Position numbers and translations under genes: made by a program. Under the pieces are notes generated by a model, which made no database searches, had not been told where the DNA came from, and saw only the letters and a list, made by a program, of their open reading frames with translations. Positions 59,430 through 64,000 of a stretch of DNA of 64,000 nt are shown here, piece by piece. The stretch is from assembly GCF_000151665.1 (NCBI RefSeq), contig NW_013171832.1, forward strand, positions 124,001 to 188,000, in the 5' to 3' direction. The DNA is from Blastocystis hominis (taxonomy: Eukaryota; Sar; Bigyra; Opalinata; Blastocystidae). Each line of letters starts with the position of its first letter. Within the stretch, counting starts at the first letter, position 1.

Positions 59430-60668
59430 CTAGAATCCAAACTCGCAAGCTTCAACGTTGATAATGATAACCATAAGATTTCTGCAATACGGCAGCAATA
59501 ATCCCAAAACATCCTTTTCGCTAACTAATAAGCAACTACTGGCGATAGAGCCATCCATGGCCTTTCGGATAAACTCCTTCTCTGTATCATAGTATGAGTC
59601 ATCATAATATCCCTCAAATCCATGATTGGCTATGCATATCGAGGAACCTAACTGTACAGAATGATAGTTTGCAAGCTTCCCAAATGACTTGTACTCGCAG
59701 CATCCACCTGGAAGAGATTGCAGTATTTTGGTATTCCAATTATTATCAGGAGTCTTTCTTTTGATTCCAGACCGGTTTCCGTCGGAACTCAGCATATGAG
59801 CGCAATGAACCGAATTTGTAACATCAATCATGTGGATAGAGCTATCAAGATAGGCAGCCTGGACTAAAAACAGATCATATCCCGATCGGCCAATCACAAA
59901 CTTGGGCATCTCAGACCAGTTCCATGTAGATTTGGTAACGATGTGAAAATCAACTGCAGAGTCCCAATACCGATGCCCTTTTAGAAGCATACGAATAACA
60001 AACTCAGAAGGAGATTCCGTTCCCCCCTTGTGGTATATATCAGTCAGTGATTGCTGAACATTGGTCCTTTGACCCACTACATAGAGACGGTCTCCAAGTG
60101 TTTGATCAGCCTCAACACTTTGAAGAGTCCTGATCAAGGTGTTGTCTAGAAGAATATCAGCATTTACATAACCATAAAAAGTAGAGTTAAAATGTTCGAA
60201 CACGTACTCGAACATGGAGCCTAAAAATGGAGTTCCATACTCGTTACATCTATTATAAAATTGGAATAATAATAGTACTCAATATTTGAAACTGCAAGTA
60301 CTCCATTTTCTTTAGAAATCTGAACCCACTCCATGTCATCTGTGAAAACGACAACATAACAAGAATCCAAGTCTGAAAGGAGTCGTATGCAATTTTCTTG
60401 TGCCAAGTGCCGAAGAGGGTCATCCTACTTGAAAATGGATAAATATCAAAACATCTGCCTTTAGAACGGTCGTAAAGATGGTTAATGTACGCTTATCTGG
60501 AAAGTATCCCACATTGGTAACACCGACTGGTAAAAACGAAAATGTATGCAGCCCATTTGAAACCCAAAGGATTAGACACATGGTCGATACAACGGACACT
60601 ACCAGTAGCGTTCCAAAAATGCAGCATATAGAACGTACAAAATGTTTTCGCCTTTTGCTTTTTGACAT
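59430..60668 (-). CDS. Glycosyltransferase-like type II membrane protein
   Basis: Probable Golgi glycosyltransferase of GT-A type. Start MSKSKRRKHFVRS (ATG 60668): short basic cytoplasmic tail, one membrane helix ICCIFGTLLVVSVVSTMCLI, then the catalytic region TLTIFTTVLKADDDPLRHLA, YVVVFTDDMEWVQIS, NEYGTPFLGSMFEYVFEH, STFYGYVNADILLDNTLIRT (NAD in place of DxD, likely metal or sugar-nucleotide site), and GRSGYDLFLVQAAYL. This order occurs in a eukaryotic family of uncharacterised transferases. Introns of 28 nt near 60425 and 29 nt near 60260. The donor and acceptor cannot be predicted. The C-terminus NVEACEFGF is followed by TAG at 59430-59432. Confidence 0.65.
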
Positions 60669-61320
60669 GTCAGGGATCAAACTAAGCGAGGAAAAAACGA
60701 TGTTGTAAGAAATAGTATGAAAAGTTTATAGGGAATACGATGTTGTACTTTTTGTTTTTAACCAAGTACGTACATAGCCGTTATCAATTTTCCTTCACAC
60801 ATTTCAATTCAACTGCGGTATCTGATGTGAGTCTTAACCCATTATAGACTTGTGTAATCCATTAGCAAAAGTAGTAGCGACCCAAATATTAATTATTATT
60901 AATGTGCAGAAGAAGGAGAGTGATATCTCTATGCAAACTCTTTCAATTTCATTATTTTCTTTCTCTGCAACTATTGGATGGGTCAATACAATAAATCATA
61001 ATATGCAGTGAATTGCTTACAGCAAAGCGACAACCTAGCAAATCATTATTGCCTTATTGCTTATAAAAAGGATATATATGGAGAACACTACACTGTCGGA
61101 CACAAGAGAACCAAAAATACCAGGGTAGTGTTCGGATCGTTCTACACTACCTCTTTTCATTTTAATTTACTGCAGCAACTATTTTCTTTCTTCATATTTT
61201 CCCACTATACTTCTTTTCTTTTTTCCTCCTCGCCGTTGCTGCTCGTTTTCCCATTCCAATTATACCTTATGCTCTGAAAAACAATAATCATACCCTTCCT
61301 ATTTTACATACTCTTTGAAT
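60669..61320. other. Divergent intergenic region with inverted repeats
   Basis: 650 bp between the glycosyltransferase-like and PC4-like genes. It holds the repeat set at 61083-61151 and a pyrimidine-rich stretch at 61150-61240. An ORF at 61008-61277 has no similarity I recognise. Confidence 0.4.
61083..61151. repeat. Overlapping inverted repeats, possible hairpins
   Basis: GAACACTAC (61083-61091) is the exact reverse complement of GTAGTGTTC (61125-61133); the overlapping GGTAGTG (61124-61130) also pairs with CACTACC (61145-61151). The middle arm can pair with either outer arm, so two alternative hairpins are possible in RNA. Confidence 0.7.
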
Positions 61321-61789
61321 ATGAGCCTCAACTTTCGATATCTCGCTTCAAGACAAGCAATACGATCGGTAAGACGTCTGTTTGCAACTACAGGACCGTA
61401 TTACTACTTCTTCACGATACCAAGTTAGATTCCCATCAGAACCCAAGTACTCCGAAAAATACGGATGGCAAATAGCAATTTCACCATTGAAGATGGTTTC
61501 AGTGCGCAAAGTACTCAACTTCTACCATTCACAACTTAGTGGCAAGACCAGGTACTTGTAGATCTTCGAACATACTGGGATCCAAATAATGAGTACAAAT
61601 AATCGTGGAATGCAATGTAGTGGAAACTTGGTACCTACCAAACGTGGGATAGCCCTTACTGAACAACAATGGGACTCCCTACTAAGCCACAAACTCGATA
61701 TAGAAAAGTTAATGGATCTGATTCGAAGTGATAAAGATAAGCTCAATTCATCATCGACGGAAGAGAGAGATTTATTTTTAGTTGTTTAA
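61321..61789 (+). CDS. PC4/Sub1-like single-stranded DNA-binding coactivator
   Basis: Small DNA-binding protein with a PC4 fold. MSLNFRYLASRQAIRS (ATG 61321) is a basic start that could be an organelle presequence. Then KYGWQIAISPLKMVSVRK, WQDQVLVDLRTYWDPNNDGN, LVPTKRGIALTEQQWDSLLS: the PC4 pattern v.vrk(f/w)...v.vDlR.yy....g...PtkkGIaLt..qw..L. Three introns of 25, 29 and 28 nt restore the frame. TAA at 61787-61789 overlaps the stop codon of the convergent zinc-ribbon gene (61786-61788). It could act in nuclear transcription or, given the presequence, in the organelle. Confidence 0.78.
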
Positions 61790-62729
61790 TAACAAAAAAG
61801 AAAGCCGTCAACATTCACTAAGATTTCTTGGCATTTTGAACATTTCAGTGTACATACTACAGAAAAATAGGTCAGAAAATACGTACAGCGACCATACACG
61901 TACTGGGCTTGACACTTCATACAACGATAATGGTACTGTTTCGCAGACAATCGTAGATGCTAGAAGCGGTGATGCATAAATAAAAGAAAAAACAGAGCTA
62001 CACAGAGGACATGTAAAGTCTGAAACTCCTTGAGGCACAGATAGGGTAACTTTACATTTTGGACATTGAATATTGGTCTAACTTTATTAGACTTGCAAAA
62101 ATATACAGACACTCCAGAAGAGGAACGAATAGTGCGAGTTGACTTTGATGTATCTTCGGACCCCAGAGAACCCAAGGTTTGGCTCATAGAAGAAGTACTC
62201 TTTATGTGAAATCCCAAAATAACGTATTACCTGCGCAGACTTGACACTCTGATTATCAGACAATACAGAATCTTTATTGCTTGCCTAAAAAGAAAACCAG
62301 AGTTTCAAGAATTACCAAAGATATCGAAGACTTTGTATTCTCTCTATCAACATCCAATTGCTTTGATTCTTTTTTATTAATAACACTACTGCTACTCCGA
62401 ACACGATCTTTTAGAGACCGCTTAGTACTATTTGAATAGGATTCAATCCGAATCTCTTCTTCTAGCCTTTCCACAGGCTGCAAAGCAATAGAGAGATTTT
62501 CAGGAGATATACAGCGTACAGATGAAGCTTCTTTCCATTCTATAGACGTATTCCCAGGAGGTCCAACACGACAAAAATCACCACTCTAATCCATTAGAAA
62601 AACTAAAATATAACCAACCATGATAAAAAACTCAAAATCACACAAAAAAGAATTCAATACTATAATTGTTTCTGGGTAATTATACGGTCTTTTAGCGTTC
62701 AGATCCTTTATACTCACTTTTACACACAT
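61786..62729 (-). CDS. Multi-zinc-ribbon protein, LSD1-like finger, unknown function
   Basis: About 240 residues from MCVKVSIKDLNAKRPYNYPE (ATG 62729). The N-terminal part has a beta-rich stretch, CRVGPPGNTSIEWKEASSVR then CISPEN, faintly like an IPT/TIG fold; the middle is Ser/Lys/Arg-rich. The C-terminus has three successive ribbons: CPKCKVTLSVPQGVSDFTCP with LC, an LSD1/LOL1-type C..C....L.vP.G....C..C; RCMKCQAQY; and LKCSKCQEILVNVDGFLFCY. Introns of 33, 31, 31, 29, 34 and 30 nt. TAA at 61786-61788, two bases of which are shared with the PC4-like stop on the other strand. LSD1-type fingers are known in plant and protist regulators; the arrangement here is not one I know. Confidence 0.6.
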
Positions 62730-63198
62730 ATCATATTATTTGTATTCACAGAAATTATAAAATGGAAAATGGATCCTGAAAAAAACCAAAATTGCATTAC
62801 ATTTTGAAATGACTGTTGAGAACGCATAGTAATTATAATTATAATGGATAATATAAAAGGCACGAGTGATAAATACGGGCAGAAATAGGCCGGTAGAAAA
62901 ACGCTAAAATGGAATGGTGTGGCTCAATTCACATATTCATAGAGACTCTGCTTGAGAACGGTTTTCGTATGCTTAAGAAAGAGTTATAATATCCGACAAA
63001 TAGAAGCGAAAAGACATTTCTTGGACTTTACTAAATGATTTATCGAGTAACAAGGCTAAAACTAGTAGTAGGACTGCACTACACAAATAATAAGATTAGA
63101 AGCATCAAGTAGGAATTAGAAAACCGAACCACTGTTATTGTGAGTAGTTTCGTGGAGTAACTAGGCGATAGGGTAAAAAACGCATTACTTTTACCCAG
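62730..63198. other. AT-rich interval, probable 5' exons of NMD3 not found
   Basis: 470 bp between the zinc-ribbon gene and the first clear NMD3 exon. Should contain the NMD3 start, but I cannot find the expected N-terminal CxxC pairs in any frame. Confidence 0.3.
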
Positions 63199-64000
63199 AC
63201 GCAGCGCATCTGTCCTGATTGTCAACGAAATGTGACTAATTTCTCTTGGGAAGCTGTGGTTCAAATCCGTCAGCGTGTATGTGACTCTTCGCTTCAAGGT
63301 TTATTGTATAGGCGGAGCATAAAAAGACATTGTTTTGGCTCGAGCAAGAGCTAATCAAGAATTACCGCTATGAAGACTCGTTGTCCTTGGAGATTGTGAG
63401 CGGCGGGCTTGATTTTTAGTCATTTCTACAAATTGAAAGAAGCACAGTCGTTTGTGGAATATGTGAAGTCTATTGTTGCTACAAGGTTTTTATTTTCTAT
63501 TTGTTATCTCTAACCGTTTAGCCAAAAGTACAGTAAGCAGTTGCATGGAACTGACCAAAAGAATCATGTTGCTTGGTACCGCCATTCGTTTTATCTCGAA
63601 GTTCCTTCGGTTTGTAAGGTAGAGAATCACAGCAACAAGTGAATTTTAGAACGATCTGGTCATCCTTCCAAGATTCTGTGCGTGTGATCTGGCTGTTCCG
63701 TTTGTGCTTTGCACTCGAATTACCTCGAATTTATCGTTCGTTCAGCCTACGAGTGGTAAAGTAGGAACTGAAGAATTCTAAGTGATGTCGTAGGTCGTGA
63801 CAGTGTCCGGTACATCCTACAGCAAGCATCCGTTCAATCCTCTTCTAAATTCGAACCATTTGAAGGAGTTTACAGTTCTGGATGTTCAGTTGGATCACCC
63901 ATCCCAGCGAACGAATCGTGAAATCACAGAAGAAGGCAGCATTGTTATGGGAGATGTCGAAGTAATTCGAAGCGATGATTTCGGTGTCAGTAATGAAACG
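63199..64000 (+). CDS. NMD3: 60S ribosomal export protein NMD3 (partial)
   Basis: Adaptor that carries pre-60S subunits to the export receptor Crm1. The first clear exon begins QRICPDCQRNVTNFSWEAVV and QIRQR, then after a 35-nt intron AEHKKTLFWLEQELIKNYRY and SLEIVSGGLDF, the family's central block. FYKLKEAQSFVEYVKSIVAT follows in a shifted frame. Then KYSKQLHGTDQ, VPSVCK, NDLVILPRFCACDL, SYSKHPFNPLLNSNHLKEFT and DVQLDHPS. Introns of 35, 36, 31 and 33 nt. A likely 26-nt intron precedes 63199. The junction at about 63410-63425 (GLDF to HFYK) is one base out of frame and I could not place an intron. The start and both CxxC pairs of the N-terminal ribbon are unseen, and the 3' end is off the window. 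Confidence 0.85.

Noticed and set aside
63245-63262. tRNA-like GGTTCAAATCC box
   Set aside because: The flanking bases do not form a T stem, and the stretch encodes conserved NMD3 residues (AVVQIRQR).
1-64000. Transposons, retroviral or other virus-like elements, CRISPR arrays, rRNA and tRNA genes
   Set aside because: Looked for on both strands by protein motifs (reverse transcriptase, integrase, transposase, capsid) and by repeats; nothing convincing was seen.

Overview
The window is nuclear DNA of a unicellular eukaryote with a very compact genome. Three observations point to Blastocystis or a close stramenopile relative. (1) Nearly every multi-exon gene is broken by GT-AG introns of about 25-38 nt, most often 29-34. 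(2) A TGTTTGTT-like motif lies just past the end of many genes. (3) In several genes the reading frame has no stop before that motif unless cleavage and poly(A) addition complete one (T+AA or TG+A). That trait is known from Blastocystis. The species is an inference; the other observations are read from the sequence.

Layout. 1-10250 (-): cytoplasmic dynein heavy chain, cut by the window start. 10.3-13.1 kb (+): RBM5/RBM10-like splicing factor. 13.2-15.2 kb (-): SAPS-domain phosphatase regulator. 15.3-15.7 kb (+): SRP9-like protein. 15.8-18.5 kb (-): Hsp110. 18.7-19.4 kb (-): bromodomain/ET protein. 19.5-21.0 kb (+): ZC3H15/Tma46-like protein. 21.1-21.4 kb (-): unknown. 21.4-21.8 kb (+): prefoldin. 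21.8-23.5 kb (-): protein-only RNase P. 23.5-23.9 kb (+): LSm5. 24.0-25.8 kb (+): intronless Hsp70-like. 25.9-36.4 kb (-): giant BEACH-WD40 protein. 36.8-37.3 kb (-): zinc-ribbon orphan. 37.4-39.1 kb (-): DAG-lipase-like. 39.4-40.3 kb (+): multipass membrane protein. 40.6-42.1 kb (-): AP-1 mu. 42.3-44.9 kb (+): coiled-coil/LRR fusion. 44.9-47.5 kb (+): SR140. 48.1-50.0 kb (+): C2-like protein. 49.9-51.7 kb (-): LRR protein. 52.0-53.8 kb (+): second intronless Hsp70-like. 54.2-56.5 kb (-): methylmalonyl-CoA mutase. 57.7-58.7 kb (+): ERGIC/Erv family. 59.0 kb (+): doubtful ORF. 59.4-60.7 kb (-): glycosyltransferase-like. 61.3-61.8 kb (+): PC4-like. 61.8-62.7 kb (-): multi-zinc-ribbon protein. 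63.2-64.0 kb (+): NMD3, running off the end.

There is no operon-like order; these are unrelated housekeeping genes packed head-to-head and tail-to-tail, sometimes with 22-97 bp between start codons or with overlapping stop codons. Loose themes are RNA processing (RBM5-like, LSm5, SR140, PRORP, NMD3), chaperones (Hsp110, two Hsp70-like, prefoldin) and membrane traffic (AP-1 mu, BEACH, ERGIC, SRP9, dynein). I saw no rRNA, tRNA, CRISPR array, transposon or viral element. The strongest signal is the fixed geometry of the 3' ends: eight genes have their stop completed at the same distance, 4 nt, upstream of the TGTTTGTT-like motif. Splice sites were placed by eye from frame, GT-AG and similarity; start codons and a few junctions are marked uncertain.
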